The notes beneath the pieces were generated by a model that was not told the origin of the DNA, did no database searches, and saw nothing but the letters and a program-made list of their open reading frames with translations. A stretch of DNA of 64,000 bases from Flavobacterium psychrophilum (GTDB taxonomy: Bacteria > Bacteroidota > Bacteroidia > Flavobacteriales > Flavobacteriaceae), in NCBI GenBank assembly GCA_945874225.1, contig CAMCFT010000015.1, positions 1 through 64,000 of the forward strand, written 5' to 3'. Both the position numbers and the translations under genes were made by a program. Shown here in pieces: positions 1-9,518 of this stretch. The number at the start of each line of letters is the position of its first letter. Position 1 is the first letter of the stretch.

Positions 1-525
1 ACTTGATTAAAAGAAAAGCATTCCATAATTAAATATATTTTAATTCTACTAACCCCGTTGGGTGCATTAATAAAATACTCAATTATTAACGAAATATAAA
101 AAATTTAACACATAGACCTGTCTGCCGAAAGGCAGAAACATAGTAAAAAGAGTTTGATAGACCAATTGCTTCGCCTGTTCGCTATCGCTCGGGTCTTGGT
201 TTCACAAAGCTATGATTCACTATCAAAAAGTGAAACGTCTTAAAAAAACAATAAAAAACTATGTTTCTATGCGTTTAAAAAAATATAAATTGAATTACAC
301 CCAACGGGTTCAATTATTAACGAAATATAAAAATTTTAACACATAGAAACATAGTAAAAAGAGTTTGATAGACCAATTGCTTCGCCCGTTCGCTATCGCT
401 CGGGTCTTGGTTTCACAAAGCTATGATTCACTATCAAAAAGTGAAACGTCTTAAAAAAACAATAAAAAACTATGTTTCTATGCGTTTAAAAAAATATAAA
501 TTGAATTACACCCAACGGGTTTCTA
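1..525. repeat. Tandem pair of long palindromic repeats, no gene
   Basis: This gene-free stretch holds two near-identical direct copies, about 80-310 and 311-520. Each starts near CAATTATTAACGAAATATAA and ends near ATTACACCCAACGGG. The ends are inverted: CCGTTGGGTG lies at about 55-64 before the first copy and CACCCAACGG closes both copies. Inside each copy ACATAGAAACATAG pairs with CTATGTTTCTATG, and a central part around GACCAATTGC and GGTCTTGG can fold. Copy 1 has a small extra hairpin (TCTGCCGAAAGGCAGA, about 121-138) that copy 2 lacks. This looks like a small non-autonomous palindromic element that was duplicated. No ORF of note lies in it. Confidence 0.8.
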
Positions 526-1482
526 CTAATTGAAATATATAATAGCTCCTAAAGATACTATCGCAATAAACATCCAAAGCAAAACTCCCTGAAATAAAGG
601 CTTGAGACCTACTGAGCGTAAAGTATTGATGTTAAGTCCGGAACCAATTAAAAATAAAGTAATTGTAAGCCCTACTTTGGAAATAAATACAATGCTTGGA
701 GAAAAAATGGAGATTTGTGGAATATAAGTATTCAAAAGCATCGCTAAAACAAATAATCCAATAAAATAAGGAATTTTGATTTTACTCGATTTGGTTTTAA
801 ATACAAAGGTAGTTATCAAAGCTACTGGTATAATCCATAAAGCTCTTGCTAATTTTACAGTAGTGGCGATTTGTAAGGCTTCTGCCCCATATTTATTAGC
901 GGCTCCAACTACCGAACTAGTATCGTGAATTGCGATGGCACACCATAAACCAAACTCTTGTTGGGTTAAATTTAGCCAGTGACCTATTGCTGGAAATAAA
1001 AATAATGCTATTGAGTTTAATATAAAAATTACCCCTAAGGCCACCGAAGTTTGCTTTTCGTCAGATTTGATTATAGGAGCAATAGCAGCAATGGCACTAC
1101 CCCCACAGATTGCAGTACCACAGGCAATAAGGTGAGATGTTTTCCTTTCTATTGCCAACCACTTGCCCAGCAAAACTCCCAAAACTATAGTCATTACAAT
1201 GGAAGCAATTGTGAAGAAAAAACTGTTTGCACCAATAGCCAAAGCATTATTGACATTCATCCCAAAACCTAATCCAACCACCGATATTTGAAGTAAATAA
1301 CGAATTGCAATATGGTTAAACGGCAAAAAAGGATGTCCTGAAAGATTAGCAACTACTAATCCCAATAACAAAGCCATTGGAGGCGAAATAGAATTGAATG
1401 TGCAAACAAGCAATAACAACAGAAATACAATTTTTTGCAAAGCGCTATTTTTTTCAAAAATAGGGAAAGAGGTAATACTCAT
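526..1482 (-). CDS. YeiH/UPF0324 family putative sulfate exporter
   Basis: A 318-residue integral membrane protein with roughly nine to ten hydrophobic segments, matching the PF03601 (YeiH) family in length and layout. Family-typical stretches are GTAICGGSAIAA near the middle and AIHDTSSVVGAA after it. The family is described as putative sulfate or anion exporters, but the substrate is not established, so transport of sulfate here is inference. The start is MSITSFPIF. The gene stands alone between the left-edge repeats and the next minus-strand gene, which lies 50 bases upstream, so the two could be co-transcribed. Confidence 0.8.
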   Translation of the reverse strand: MSITSFPIFEKNSALQKIVFLLLLLVCTFNSISPPMALLLGLVVANLSGHPFLPFNHIAIRYLLQISVVGLGFGMNVNNALAIGANSFFFTIASIVMTIVLGVLLGKWLAIERKTSHLIACGTAICGGSAIAAIAPIIKSDEKQTSVALGVIFILNSIALFLFPAIGHWLNLTQQEFGLWCAIAIHDTSSVVGAANKYGAEALQIATTVKLARALWIIPVALITTFVFKTKSSKIKIPYFIGLFVLAMLLNTYIPQISIFSPSIVFISKVGLTITLFLIGSGLNINTLRSVGLKPLFQGVLLWMFIAIVSLGAIIYFN

Positions 1483-1532
1483 TATTTTATCTTAATTATT
1501 CAAGTAAACGGTTTTTGTTTCAAACGAAGGCT

Positions 1533-3560
1533 TTACAACATTCCATTATATTTCCTGATAAACCATTCCACAGAAAGTGATACTGCAATTAGGATCAGCA
1601 ACCAAATCCAATCTATCAAGGGTGTTTTCGTTACCACAGTCTTCTGAATGGCTTTATAATTCTCGTTTTCCAAAAGTGTTTTTATCAACACATCCACTTG
1701 ATTGGGATAATTAACTTTTGCCAGTGTTTGCTGTGCTAATTGGTTCAATTTCTCCACATCCGGATTTACAAATTGATTTTCGATATCAAAATCCAGAATT
1801 TCAAAATGACTCGAATAGGTTGTTTTTGAATTTAATTCCTTTACAGCAAAATTATATTGTCCTGCCAATAATCCATCCAGATTCACTTTAAAGGAATTAT
1901 TTCCTTTTAACAAATCATAGTTTTTGGTTTGCTTTGATTTTATATTGGTAACCGAAATTGTCAAACGTGCTTTCTCATCAAATTCGTAATTTTTATTGAA
2001 ATACTGAGCAGAAAGCTCAATTGATTCGCCAGAATTATAAAAGTTTTCATGATTGACAACCAATGATTTTTTAGAATTAGTAGAAGCCAAAAACTGAATA
2101 ATTTTATCTATAAAAACATCGAATTTCTCGAAGGATTGATTGTCAACGTGACTTTGTAAACGCCATTTCCAGATATTTTCTCCCAAAAGAAAAGCAGAAC
2201 GTTTTCCTTGATTTTCGGTGAAAGCCAATAAAGGCGAATTCGTCTCAATATTTCTGATTTTCGAAGAAAGTAATGTCGAAACATTTCCGTTTGTGGTTAC
2301 AGTTCCAAAAGCATTTTGCAAAGGCGGAAAATTTTCGAAACCTAAATTATCAATAGCAAAAAGATTAAATTGCGAATTATATTCGGCTAAATAATCTTCT
2401 TTTTGACCGCTCATTTTAAAAACTAAATAATCTTGCTGTTGGTTCAAAAAATTGAAATCAGTGTTGTTTCCCGTAATAATAAAAGTGTTAATTCCAGCTA
2501 ATTTATTACTCTCAAAAACCGATTTAAATTCAGCTATTGGTTGGTATAAAATTAAAATATTATAATTCTGTAATGATTTGACATCTTTAGGTTTAACTAC
2601 AGTTACTTTTCGTTGTGCATTAGATTCAATTGCCCGTTTCAATGCACCAATATCTGGATGGTCTATAGCCGAAACAATCGCTACATTTGTCTTTTGGTCA
2701 ATGATTTCTACTGCAAAATTCTTGGTGTTATTATAGGAGTTTTTCTCTTTTTCTTTGGATGAAATCGTGGCTCTAAATACTTGTAATCCAACTTTATCAG
2801 CAGGAAGTAAAACATTTATTATTACTGATTTTTTAAACGGAGAAAAAGAAACTCTTTGCTTGCTCAAAACCAAATTTCCTTGCGAAATACTAAAATCAGC
2901 ATTTACACTTTTGTTTCCTGAATACTGCAAAAATACTTCTACAGGAAATTTATTCTTCTGAAAAGCATATTTATTGACATTCAATTGTGTCAATTTCAAA
3001 TCCAAGAATTTCGTTGTATCGCCAACAACCAATGGATAAACTTTATTGTTTGAGTTAAATGAATAAACGTAATCATTACCTGAAGTTTGGTTTCCGTCCG
3101 TAATTAAAACTGTTGGGAAAGAGGAATTTTTATAAATGCTTTTCAGGTTTTTAGCAACTTCATCTATATTCGTTTGATTTCCTTTAAAATCAAATTCTTC
3201 CGATTGTTGAAAATCACTGTCAAATCGATAGGATTGAATATCAAACTTTTCTTGTAAATCTTTGTTTTGAGTAAGTTTTTTATATAATTCCAATACTACT
3301 TCTTTGGCTTTTAAATCAAGAATAGAACTCGAATTATCAACAATAATTGGCAAAGGAGTTTTAATTATTTCGAAAGTATTTCTGGAAATTATTGGATTAA
3401 TCAATAAAAGTAATATCCCAAAAATCGATATAAAACGCAAAAAAGCCAAAACCAAGTTCACTTTCAACTTCGTTTTGGCCTTATAATAATATTGAAAAAA
3501 CGACAAACCACTTGCTATTATTAGAGAAATGAATAGTAATAGAATAGTGTCTGTTGTCAT
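1533..3560 (-). CDS. Membrane protein with degenerate VWA-like domain
   Basis: A 675-residue protein with two N-terminal membrane segments (about residues 5-25 and 38-58), a large extracytoplasmic region and one C-terminal membrane segment in the last 25 residues. A VWA-like domain begins right after the second segment: VDNSSS near residue 75 fits the DxSxS metal-site motif and LITDGNQTSG fits the following TDG-type strand. The rest resembles beta-rich and glutaminase-like domains seen in BatA-neighbour proteins of Bacteroidota. I cannot name a substrate or pathway. No MoxR ATPase or Bat gene lies next to it, so a link to aerotolerance operons is not supported by context. Confidence 0.6.
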   Translation of the reverse strand: MTTDTILLLFISLIIASGLSFFQYYYKAKTKLKVNLVLAFLRFISIFGILLLLINPIISRNTFEIIKTPLPIIVDNSSSILDLKAKEVVLELYKKLTQNKDLQEKFDIQSYRFDSDFQQSEEFDFKGNQTNIDEVAKNLKSIYKNSSFPTVLITDGNQTSGNDYVYSFNSNNKVYPLVVGDTTKFLDLKLTQLNVNKYAFQKNKFPVEVFLQYSGNKSVNADFSISQGNLVLSKQRVSFSPFKKSVIINVLLPADKVGLQVFRATISSKEKEKNSYNNTKNFAVEIIDQKTNVAIVSAIDHPDIGALKRAIESNAQRKVTVVKPKDVKSLQNYNILILYQPIAEFKSVFESNKLAGINTFIITGNNTDFNFLNQQQDYLVFKMSGQKEDYLAEYNSQFNLFAIDNLGFENFPPLQNAFGTVTTNGNVSTLLSSKIRNIETNSPLLAFTENQGKRSAFLLGENIWKWRLQSHVDNQSFEKFDVFIDKIIQFLASTNSKKSLVVNHENFYNSGESIELSAQYFNKNYEFDEKARLTISVTNIKSKQTKNYDLLKGNNSFKVNLDGLLAGQYNFAVKELNSKTTYSSHFEILDFDIENQFVNPDVEKLNQLAQQTLAKVNYPNQVDVLIKTLLENENYKAIQKTVVTKTPLIDWIWLLILIAVSLSVEWFIRKYNGML

Positions 3561-3664
3561 TTTTATTTAGTAATCAGTAAGTAATTAGCATCCTTAATTT
3601 TTAGAGTGATTTTTGAGTAATACAAAACTGAATACTAAAAATCTGAACACTGAACACTTTCTTC

Positions 3665-4411
3665 TTAAGTAAGCATTCCTCCGCAAACATTCAAGACTTG
3701 CCCAGTAACATAAGCACTCATATCAGAAGCTAGAAAAAGACAAGCGTTAGCAACATCTTCAGTAGTTCCGCCACGTTTCAACGGAATTCCGTCTCTCCAA
3801 CCTTGAACTACTTCGGCGCTTAATTTTGCCGTCATTTCGGTTTCAATAAATCCCGGAGCAATCGCGTTGCAACGAATATTACGGGAACCTAATTCCAATG
3901 CCACCGATTTTGTAAATCCAATAACACCGGCTTTCGAAGCGGCATAATTAGTTTGCCCAGCATTTCCCTTTACTCCTACAACAGAACTCATATTGATGAT
4001 TGAACCCGCGCGTTGCTTCAAGAATGTTCTTTGAATCGCTTTGGTCATATTGAAAACTGATTTCAAGTTAACATCAATTACTTGATCAAAATCTGCTTCT
4101 GACATCCGCATTAGCAAGTTATCTTTTGTAATTCCGGCGTTATTAATTAAAATATCAACCGTTCCAAACTCGGCTAAAACAGCATCAACAAAGGCTTGTG
4201 CTTCGTTAAAATCGGCAGCATTCGATTGATATCCTTTGGCTTTTACGCCCATTTCGTTCAATTCGATTTCTAATGCCAAAGCAGATTCTACAGACGAACT
4301 ATAAGTAAATGCGACGTTTGCACCGTTTTTTGCAAAAATTTCTGCTATTCCTTTTCCTATTCCGCGACTTGCACCAGTAATTATGGCCACTTTTCCTTCG
4401 AGTAATTTCAT
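3665..4411 (-). CDS. fabG: 3-oxoacyl-ACP reductase FabG
   Basis: A 248-residue short-chain dehydrogenase of the exact FabG size. It shows the NADP-binding TGASRGIGKGIAE motif at about residues 13-25, NNAG near 90, and the catalytic Ser with YxxxK as YAASK near 155. FabG reduces 3-oxoacyl-ACP to 3-hydroxyacyl-ACP in the fatty acid elongation cycle, in the cytoplasm. It is not next to acpP or fabF here; fatty acid context within the window comes only from fabZ in the lpx cluster. A two-copy CTGAACA repeat lies just past its 3' end (about 3643-3658). Confidence 0.93.
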   Translation of the reverse strand: MKLLEGKVAIITGASRGIGKGIAEIFAKNGANVAFTYSSSVESALALEIELNEMGVKAKGYQSNAADFNEAQAFVDAVLAEFGTVDILINNAGITKDNLLMRMSEADFDQVIDVNLKSVFNMTKAIQRTFLKQRAGSIINMSSVVGVKGNAGQTNYAASKAGVIGFTKSVALELGSRNIRCNAIAPGFIETEMTAKLSAEVVQGWRDGIPLKRGGTTEDVANACLFLASDMSAYVTGQVLNVCGGMLT

Positions 4412-4436
4412 ATTTTATAATTAATTTGATTTTTAT

Positions 4437-4556
4437 TAGGAGCTTTTTCCTGCTATACGTTACAATCCACGCCCAAAAGCGTGGGATTTCCACTGCAAAT
4501 GAAATTCACTGAACTCCTATTAAAATAAAAGTGAAGTGAAGTAATCAGGGCTAATT
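4437..4556. repeat. Dispersed Flavobacterium-type repeat, copy 1
   Basis: An intergenic element containing CCACGCCCAAAAGCGTGG (a hairpin), then TTCACTGAACTCCTAT and ending in GTAATCAGGGCTA. A clearly related copy lies in the opposite orientation at 61693-61812. It sits between the divergent fabG and peroxidase genes. Confidence 0.8.
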
Positions 4557-4697
4557 AACACTCGCCAAATATAACAATAATTGTTTGTTTGAAAAAAGAT
4601 TCTACTTCCAATTAAACCATTTAAAAAATAATTAGTCTTAAAATTCGTTAACTTTTAACAATTGAAAAATAACCAATCTTTAACCCTTGATTTATTT

Positions 4698-5876
4698 ATG
4701 AAAAACACCACTTCACTTTTATTATTAGCCTTTGTATTGGTTATATTCTCTTGTAGCAATGGCAATGATTCTGTGGCAACAGATTTATACCCAAATGCAA
4801 CTGCGAAATTTGCAGGAAAACTTGACTTGAATAATCCAAGCAATTATGCAAACCAAGGAAAACCAGCTTATATAACAAAAGATAATACTGCTGGAAACCC
4901 AATCACCGATAAAGGAGCAACCTTAGGCAGAGTATTATTTTATGACACCAATTTATCGTCCAATAATACTATTTCTTGCTTTTCTTGTCATATTCAGGCT
5001 AATGCTTTTGGAGATGTTGCCCTAGCCAGTGATGGTGTCAATGGAACAACGACAAGACATTCTATGCGTTTAGTAAATTCAAGGTTTTCCGTTGAAAACA
5101 AATTCTTTTGGGACGAAAGAGCCGCAACTTTAGAGTTTCAAACCACTCAACCCATTCAAAATCATATTGAAATGGGATTCAGCGGAACAAATGGTGATGG
5201 AAATATTACAACGCTAATTACTAAACTTCAAAACATTAGTTATTATAAAGAATTGTTCAAATATGCTTTTGGTTCTGAGGAAATCACTGAAAATAAAATT
5301 CAATTGGCTTTGGCACAATTTATACGAAGCATTCAATCATTCGATTCAAAATACGATACCGGAAGAGCTTTAGTTGCTAACGACAACCAACCCTTTACTA
5401 ATTTTACAGCTCAAGAAAACCAAGGTAAAAATCTATTTATAACGCCCCCTGTTTTTAATGCTAGTGGTTCAAGAACAGCTGGAGGAGTTGGTTGCGCTGC
5501 TTGTCACGCTGCTCCCGAATTTGATATTGATCCCAACACAAAAAATAATGGAATAATTGGGGTTTTGAACGGAACTGGAATTGATATCACAAATACAAGA
5601 GCTCCATCGTTGCGGAATTTGGTTAAAACTGACGGAACAACAAATGGTCCAATGATGCACACTGGGAATCTTACCACGCTTCAAAATGTAATTGGTCATT
5701 ATGGGAAAATCAATCTTGCGCCAGAAAATACAAATCTTGACCCAAGATTGGCTCCAAACGGTTTTGGACAACAATTAAATCTAACTGCCCACGAAGTCGA
5801 TGCTTTAGTAGCTTTTCTAAAAACCCTTTCAGGAACCAATGTGTATGTTGATGCAAAATGGTCGAGTCCGTTTTAA
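4698..5876 (+). CDS. Di-haem cytochrome c peroxidase-like lipoprotein
   Basis: I choose the ATG at 4698 rather than 4662 because it gives a clean lipoprotein signal, MKNTTSLLLLAFVLVIFSC, with the lipobox cysteine at residue 19. The mature protein carries two CxxCH haem sites, CFSCH near residue 93 and CAACH near 266, the spacing of the CCP/MauG family. Such enzymes use two c-type haems to reduce hydrogen peroxide or oxidise a partner protein in the periplasm. The length (392) fits. No methylamine dehydrogenase genes lie nearby, so a peroxidase role is more likely than a MauG role, but the electron donor and true substrate are unknown. Confidence 0.85.
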   Translation: MKNTTSLLLLAFVLVIFSCSNGNDSVATDLYPNATAKFAGKLDLNNPSNYANQGKPAYITKDNTAGNPITDKGATLGRVLFYDTNLSSNNTISCFSCHIQANAFGDVALASDGVNGTTTRHSMRLVNSRFSVENKFFWDERAATLEFQTTQPIQNHIEMGFSGTNGDGNITTLITKLQNISYYKELFKYAFGSEEITENKIQLALAQFIRSIQSFDSKYDTGRALVANDNQPFTNFTAQENQGKNLFITPPVFNASGSRTAGGVGCAACHAAPEFDIDPNTKNNGIIGVLNGTGIDITNTRAPSLRNLVKTDGTTNGPMMHTGNLTTLQNVIGHYGKINLAPENTNLDPRLAPNGFGQQLNLTAHEVDALVAFLKTLSGTNVYVDAKWSSPF

Positions 5877-5883
5877 AATAAAA

Positions 5884-5909
5884 AAAGCTCCACAAATTTG
5901 TGGAGCTTT
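5884..5909. terminator. Bidirectional hairpin terminator
   Basis: A perfect 13-base-pair stem, AAAGCTCCACAAA and its complement, lies 8 bases after the peroxidase stop and before the convergent minus-strand gene. A- and T-runs on both sides suit termination in both directions. Confidence 0.85.
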
Positions 5910-5934
5910 AACTATTTATTTAGAATGAGGTTTT

Positions 5935-6363
5935 TTAAAAAGCTACATTCCACTTTGGCAATTTACCATTTTCATCCAAGAAATTCTGTAAAATTTGTCC
6001 TTCTACGAAAGTTGGGATTACTTTGTTTTTCTCATTGAAAGTTTCGTACCAATATACTTCCAATCTTTCTATTTTTTCTAGTTTCATTTGTGCTGGCCAA
6101 GAATATTTTCTCCCAGTTTTGGCAAATTGATGTCCGTTTACGATTTTATCAAACAATCCCCCGTTTTTACTTTTTAGTGTTCCATCATTTTGAATCGTTC
6201 CGGTAGAACCTACCATAATCAATTCTTTCTCTTCTCCATCAACAGCATAAACAAGGAAAATACCGCTTCCTGTTTCTGTGGCGTTACAAACTTCTTCTAA
6301 ACTATCATCCGTTGAAAAACTAAACTGATTTTTAACTTTGAACTTTTTTAATTCTTTATACAT
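5935..6363 (-). CDS. GIY-YIG-like domain protein
   Basis: A 142-residue soluble protein. GIFLVYAVDGEE near residue 34, IMVGSTG near 50, GGLFDKIVNGHQF near 70 and ETF...PTFVEGQILQNF near the end follow the order of the GIY-YIG fold: first strand, YxGSS-type strand, helix with basic residue, and a late Glu. The GIY and YIG triads are degenerate (GIF, MVG), so catalytic activity is uncertain. I do not know its role. It is co-directional with sucD but separated from it by a terminator, so it is probably its own transcript. Confidence 0.45.
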   Translation of the reverse strand: MYKELKKFKVKNQFSFSTDDSLEEVCNATETGSGIFLVYAVDGEEKELIMVGSTGTIQNDGTLKSKNGGLFDKIVNGHQFAKTGRKYSWPAQMKLEKIERLEVYWYETFNEKNKVIPTFVEGQILQNFLDENGKLPKWNVAF

Positions 6364-6429
6364 TTTATTTTGATTTTTGCCACAAAGGCACTAAGGCGCA
6401 AAGTGTTCTTTTTATTAATTTTAAAATAG

Positions 6430-6462
6430 AAAAAAGTCTCAACACAATATTGAGACTTTTTT
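6430..6462 (-). terminator. Terminator of sucD
   Basis: A 13-base-pair stem, AAAAAAGTCTCAA and complement around a 7-base loop, followed by T-rich sequence on the minus strand 30 bases past the sucD stop. Confidence 0.85.
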
Positions 6463-6492
6463 GTTCTTGTGATTTATGTATACTCGAAGCTA

Positions 6493-7365
6493 TTATCCTA
6501 AAACTTCTTTTACTTTTTTTCCAATTTCTGCAGGAGAGTCTACAACGTGAATTCCACATTCTCTCATAATGCGTTTTTTGGCTTCAGCTGTATCATCAGC
6601 ACCACCAACAATTGCACCTGCGTGACCCATTGTTCTTCCTTTTGGAGCAGTTTCTCCAGCAATGAATCCAATTACTGGCTTACGGTTTCCATCCGCTTTA
6701 ATCCATTTAGCCGCATCAGCTTCTAGTTGACCTCCAATTTCGCCAATCATAACGATACATTCGGTTTCAGGATCATTCATAAATAATTCAATGGCATCCT
6801 TTGTAGTTGTTCCAATGATTGGATCTCCACCAATACCAATGGCAGTAGTGATTCCTAATCCTTGTTTTACCACTTGGTCAGCCGCTTCATATGTCAATGT
6901 TCCAGATTTTGAAACAATTCCAACAGTTCCTTTTTTGAAAACAAAACCTGGCATAATACCCACTTTTGCTTCACCCGGAGTAATTACCCCTGGACAGTTT
7001 GGTCCAATTAATCTACAATTTCTGTTTTTGATGTAATTGTTTGCTTTAATCATATCAGCCACAGGAATTCCTTCTGTAATAGCGATAATCACTTTGATAC
7101 CTGCATCGGCAGCTTCCATAATTGCATCAGCAGCAAAAGCCGGTGGTACAAAAATAATGGTAGTATCAGCCCCCGCTTGTTCAACTGCGTCTTTTACTGT
7201 ATTAAAAACCGGACGGTCTAAATGCGTTGTTCCCCCTTTTCCAGGAGTTACACCACCAACAACATTAGTACCGTATTCAATCATTTGAGAAGCGTGAAAT
7301 GTTCCTTCACTTCCTGTAAATCCTTGAACAATTATTTTGGAATCTTTATTAACTAAAACACTCAT
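6493..7365 (-). CDS. sucD: Succinyl-CoA ligase alpha subunit
   Basis: A 290-residue protein of the family's usual length. The N-terminal CoA-binding Rossmann domain has [11 protein letters not shown] near residue 15, and GPNCPG lies near 124. The phosphohistidine is the His in GHAGAIVGG near residue 248. It forms the TCA-cycle enzyme that interconverts succinyl-CoA and succinate with nucleotide phosphorylation, together with the beta subunit SucC. sucC is not in the window; separate sucC and sucD loci are common in this family. A Bacteroidota -7 element lies at 7401-7408. Confidence 0.95.
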   Translation of the reverse strand: MSVLVNKDSKIIVQGFTGSEGTFHASQMIEYGTNVVGGVTPGKGGTTHLDRPVFNTVKDAVEQAGADTTIIFVPPAFAADAIMEAADAGIKVIIAITEGIPVADMIKANNYIKNRNCRLIGPNCPGVITPGEAKVGIMPGFVFKKGTVGIVSKSGTLTYEAADQVVKQGLGITTAIGIGGDPIIGTTTKDAIELFMNDPETECIVMIGEIGGQLEADAAKWIKADGNRKPVIGFIAGETAPKGRTMGHAGAIVGGADDTAEAKKRIMRECGIHVVDSPAEIGKKVKEVLG

Positions 7366-7400
7366 GATATATTTTTTATGTAGTTTCTTTAATTGTTGTG

Positions 7401-7408
7401 CAAAAGTA
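7401..7408 (-). promoter_or_regulatory. -7 promoter element of sucD
   Basis: TACTTTTG on the minus strand fits the Bacteroidota -7 consensus TAnnTTTG, 36 bases before the sucD start. I see no clear -33 TTG, so the call rests on the -7 box alone. Confidence 0.55.
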
Positions 7409-7439
7409 AGGTTTTGTGGGTGATATTTAAAAGATTTAA

Positions 7440-7802
7440 TTAAGAAAAATAACTCATTTGATAACCTCTGAATAATTTACCATCTTTTACTTCCCAAATC
7501 ACGAAAAAATTACCCATCAGCATTTCTTCGCGTGGATTTTCAATCGTTTTTACAAAGTGGGAAAAACGCAATGAAACTAAATTTTTTTCTTGTAGAATGT
7601 GGCTAATTCTAATCTTGGAACGAACATAGGCTTTAGCCAATTGGTCAGTCAGTGATAAAAAATCATCATAATTCATTTGAATAAAACCTTTGCTGCTATT
7701 CCAATCCATTATAACTTCTGGATGTAATAAATCGCTAACAGTTTTTCTATCCAAGAGAACATCAGATTTGTAGAAATCTAAAACTACATCTTTTGGCTTC
7801 AT
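7440..7802 (-). CDS. SnoaL/NTF2-like protein
   Basis: A 120-residue protein beginning [16 protein letters not shown], with the size and helix-then-sheet order of SnoaL/NTF2-like proteins. The end, [24 protein letters not shown], is the usual final strand pair. NTF2-like folds bind small molecules or act as small enzymes; this one cannot be assigned a substrate. Its ATG overlaps the stop of the upstream LpxD-like gene in an ATGA arrangement, so it is translated as the last gene of the lpx cluster. Confidence 0.65.
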   Translation of the reverse strand: MKPKDVVLDFYKSDVLLDRKTVSDLLHPEVIMDWNSSKGFIQMNYDDFLSLTDQLAKAYVRSKIRISHILQEKNLVSLRFSHFVKTIENPREEMLMGNFFVIWEVKDGKLFRGYQMSYFS

Positions 7803-8737
7803 AATAGATCTTTTAATTTTTGAAGTATTTCTGGTATCTTTTTAATATTCGCAAGCTGTTTCAATTTTTCACGAGATTCTTCTATTGGAGTGCCAAAATA
7901 GGTTTTACCGCCCTCCACTGATTTTGTAACTCCAGTTTGCCCTAAAATTACTGCCTTTTCACCTATTGTTATTCCACTTGTGGTTCCTACTTGTCCCCAA
8001 ATCGTGACTTCATCTTTTATTATTACACAACCTGCAATTCCTGTTTGAGAAGCAATCAAACATTTTTTTCCAATGACAGTATCATGTCCAACGTGTACTT
8101 GATTGTCAATTTTTGTGCCTTCGCCAATGGTGGTATCTCCGGTAACTCCTTTGTCAATGGTACAAAGCGCACCAATTCCAACGTTATCTTTAATTACCAC
8201 TCTCCCTCCGGAAATTAATTGGTCATACCCTTCCGGACGTTTTTTATAATAAAAAGCATCTGCTCCCAGAATAGTTCCAGCGTGAATAATCACATTATCT
8301 CCAATTATGGTATGGTCATAAATGGAAACATTTGAATGAATCAGGCAATTTTTCCCAATAACTACATGGTTTCCAATAAAGGAATTCGGTTGGATTATTG
8401 TTCCTACTCCAATTTTGGCAGAAGCCGAAATAGCAACATTAGAAAACTGAAAAGGTTTGAAATGATTCGTTAATGTATTGAAATCCCTAAAAGGATCGTC
8501 TGAAATCAATAATGCTTTTCCTTCAGGGCAATCTACATTTTTATTAATCAAAATGGTCGTTGCGGCAGAGTTTAACGCTTTATCATAGTATTTTGGATGA
8601 TCCACGAAAACAATATCACCTGTTTCCACCACGTGAATCTCGTTCATTCCAGAAACTGGAAAATCAGCATCACCAACGAATTCGCTGTTGATAATAGCTG
8701 CAATTTCCTTTAATGTTTGGGTTTTATTGAATTTCAT
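7799..8737 (-). CDS. Second LpxD-like acyltransferase
   Basis: A 312-residue protein with an N-terminal LpxD-type domain (about 1-100) and a left-handed beta-helix of hexapeptide repeats such as IGVGTI and IGDNVI (about 110-270). LpxD transfers a 3-hydroxyacyl chain from ACP to UDP-3-O-acylglucosamine in lipid A synthesis. This copy is shorter and more divergent than the canonical lpxD at 11702-12748 in the same cluster. It may acylate a different sugar nucleotide or have different chain preference; that is inference. It lies downstream of efp. Confidence 0.75.
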   Translation of the reverse strand: MKFNKTQTLKEIAAIINSEFVGDADFPVSGMNEIHVVETGDIVFVDHPKYYDKALNSAATTILINKNVDCPEGKALLISDDPFRDFNTLTNHFKPFQFSNVAISASAKIGVGTIIQPNSFIGNHVVIGKNCLIHSNVSIYDHTIIGDNVIIHAGTILGADAFYYKKRPEGYDQLISGGRVVIKDNVGIGALCTIDKGVTGDTTIGEGTKIDNQVHVGHDTVIGKKCLIASQTGIAGCVIIKDEVTIWGQVGTTSGITIGEKAVILGQTGVTKSVEGGKTYFGTPIEESREKLKQLANIKKIPEILQKLKDLL

Positions 8738-8794
8738 AGCCCCTGTCCCCTATATGGGAAATTTTTTACTAAAATATAATATATTAAACCAACT

Positions 8795-8820
8795 ATTCCC
8801 CTTCGGGGGTTAGGGGGCTT
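8795..8820. repeat. CCCC/GGGG-type short repeat at efp stop
   Basis: CCCCTTCGGGGGTTAGGGGG abuts the efp stop codon. Related short repeats lie at 9402-9434 (between lpxA and efp), 39123-39151 (inside the uvrD-type gene) and 48435-48465 (inside recG). Confidence 0.7.
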
Positions 8821-9385
8821 ATTCCTTAACTCTTTCCATGTAATTTCCAGAAGCGGTATCGATTTTTATTTTGTCGCCTTCGTTGATAAATAAAGGAACA
8901 TTTACTGTCGCTCCAGTTTCAACCGTAGCTGATTTTGTAGCATTAGTTGCCGTATTTCCTTTTATTCCTGGCTCTGCATAAGTCACTTCAAGTATTACAG
9001 ATGCTGGCATATCTACTGAAAGAGGTAATTCAGTTTCTGTATTGATACTTACCATAACATTTTCGCCTTCTTTCAATAATCCTGGTGAGTCCAAGATATT
9101 TTTATTCAAGGAAATTTGTTCAAAAGTTTCCACATTCATAAAATGAAATTCATCTCCTTCTGGATATAAATATTGGAATTTATGATTTTCAACTCTAACT
9201 TCTTCAATTTTGTGTCCTGCTGAAAAAGTGTTGTCCAATACTTTTCCGTTAGTCAAGCTTCTTAGTTTTGTTCTAACAAATGCAGGTCCTTTTCCAGGTT
9301 TAACATGAAGGAATTCTATAATTTTATAGATGTCATTGTTGTATTTTATGCACAATCCATTTCTTATATCTGATGTTGATGCCAT
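8819..9385 (-). CDS. efp: Translation elongation factor P
   Basis: A 188-residue protein of the normal EF-P length with the three beta-barrel (KOW, OB, OB) layout. The tip loop reads HVKPGKGPAFVRTKLRS at about residues 28-44, so the conserved position carries Lys, the type usually modified by EpmA-like enzymes; no such gene is in the window. The C-terminal signature region (GDKIKIDTASGNYMERV) is present. EF-P relieves ribosome stalling at polyproline. Its place inside the lpx cluster is typical of Flavobacterium. Confidence 0.95.
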   Translation of the reverse strand: MASTSDIRNGLCIKYNNDIYKIIEFLHVKPGKGPAFVRTKLRSLTNGKVLDNTFSAGHKIEEVRVENHKFQYLYPEGDEFHFMNVETFEQISLNKNILDSPGLLKEGENVMVSINTETELPLSVDMPASVILEVTYAEPGIKGNTATNATKSATVETGATVNVPLFINEGDKIKIDTASGNYMERVKE

Positions 9386-9401
9386 TTTATATGTTTGTTT
9401 T

Positions 9402-9434
9402 CCTCACCCCGACCCTCTCCAAAGGAGAGGGAGA
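9402..9434. repeat. CCCC/GGGG-type short repeat, lpxA-efp gap
   Basis: CACCCCGACCCTCTCC followed by AAAGGAGAGGG forms a hairpin just upstream of efp on the minus strand. It belongs to the same loose family as the copies in uvrD and recG. Confidence 0.65.
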
Positions 9435-9518
9435 CGAAAAGTGATATTGTTAATAGATAATTTTTATTATTTGTTTTTCATTTTTTGTACAAAATCGAGA
9501 CTGCAATCTGCAATCTGA

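Noticed and set aside
4662..4697. Upstream start for the peroxidase gene
   Set aside because: It adds 12 residues in front of a clean lipoprotein signal peptide.
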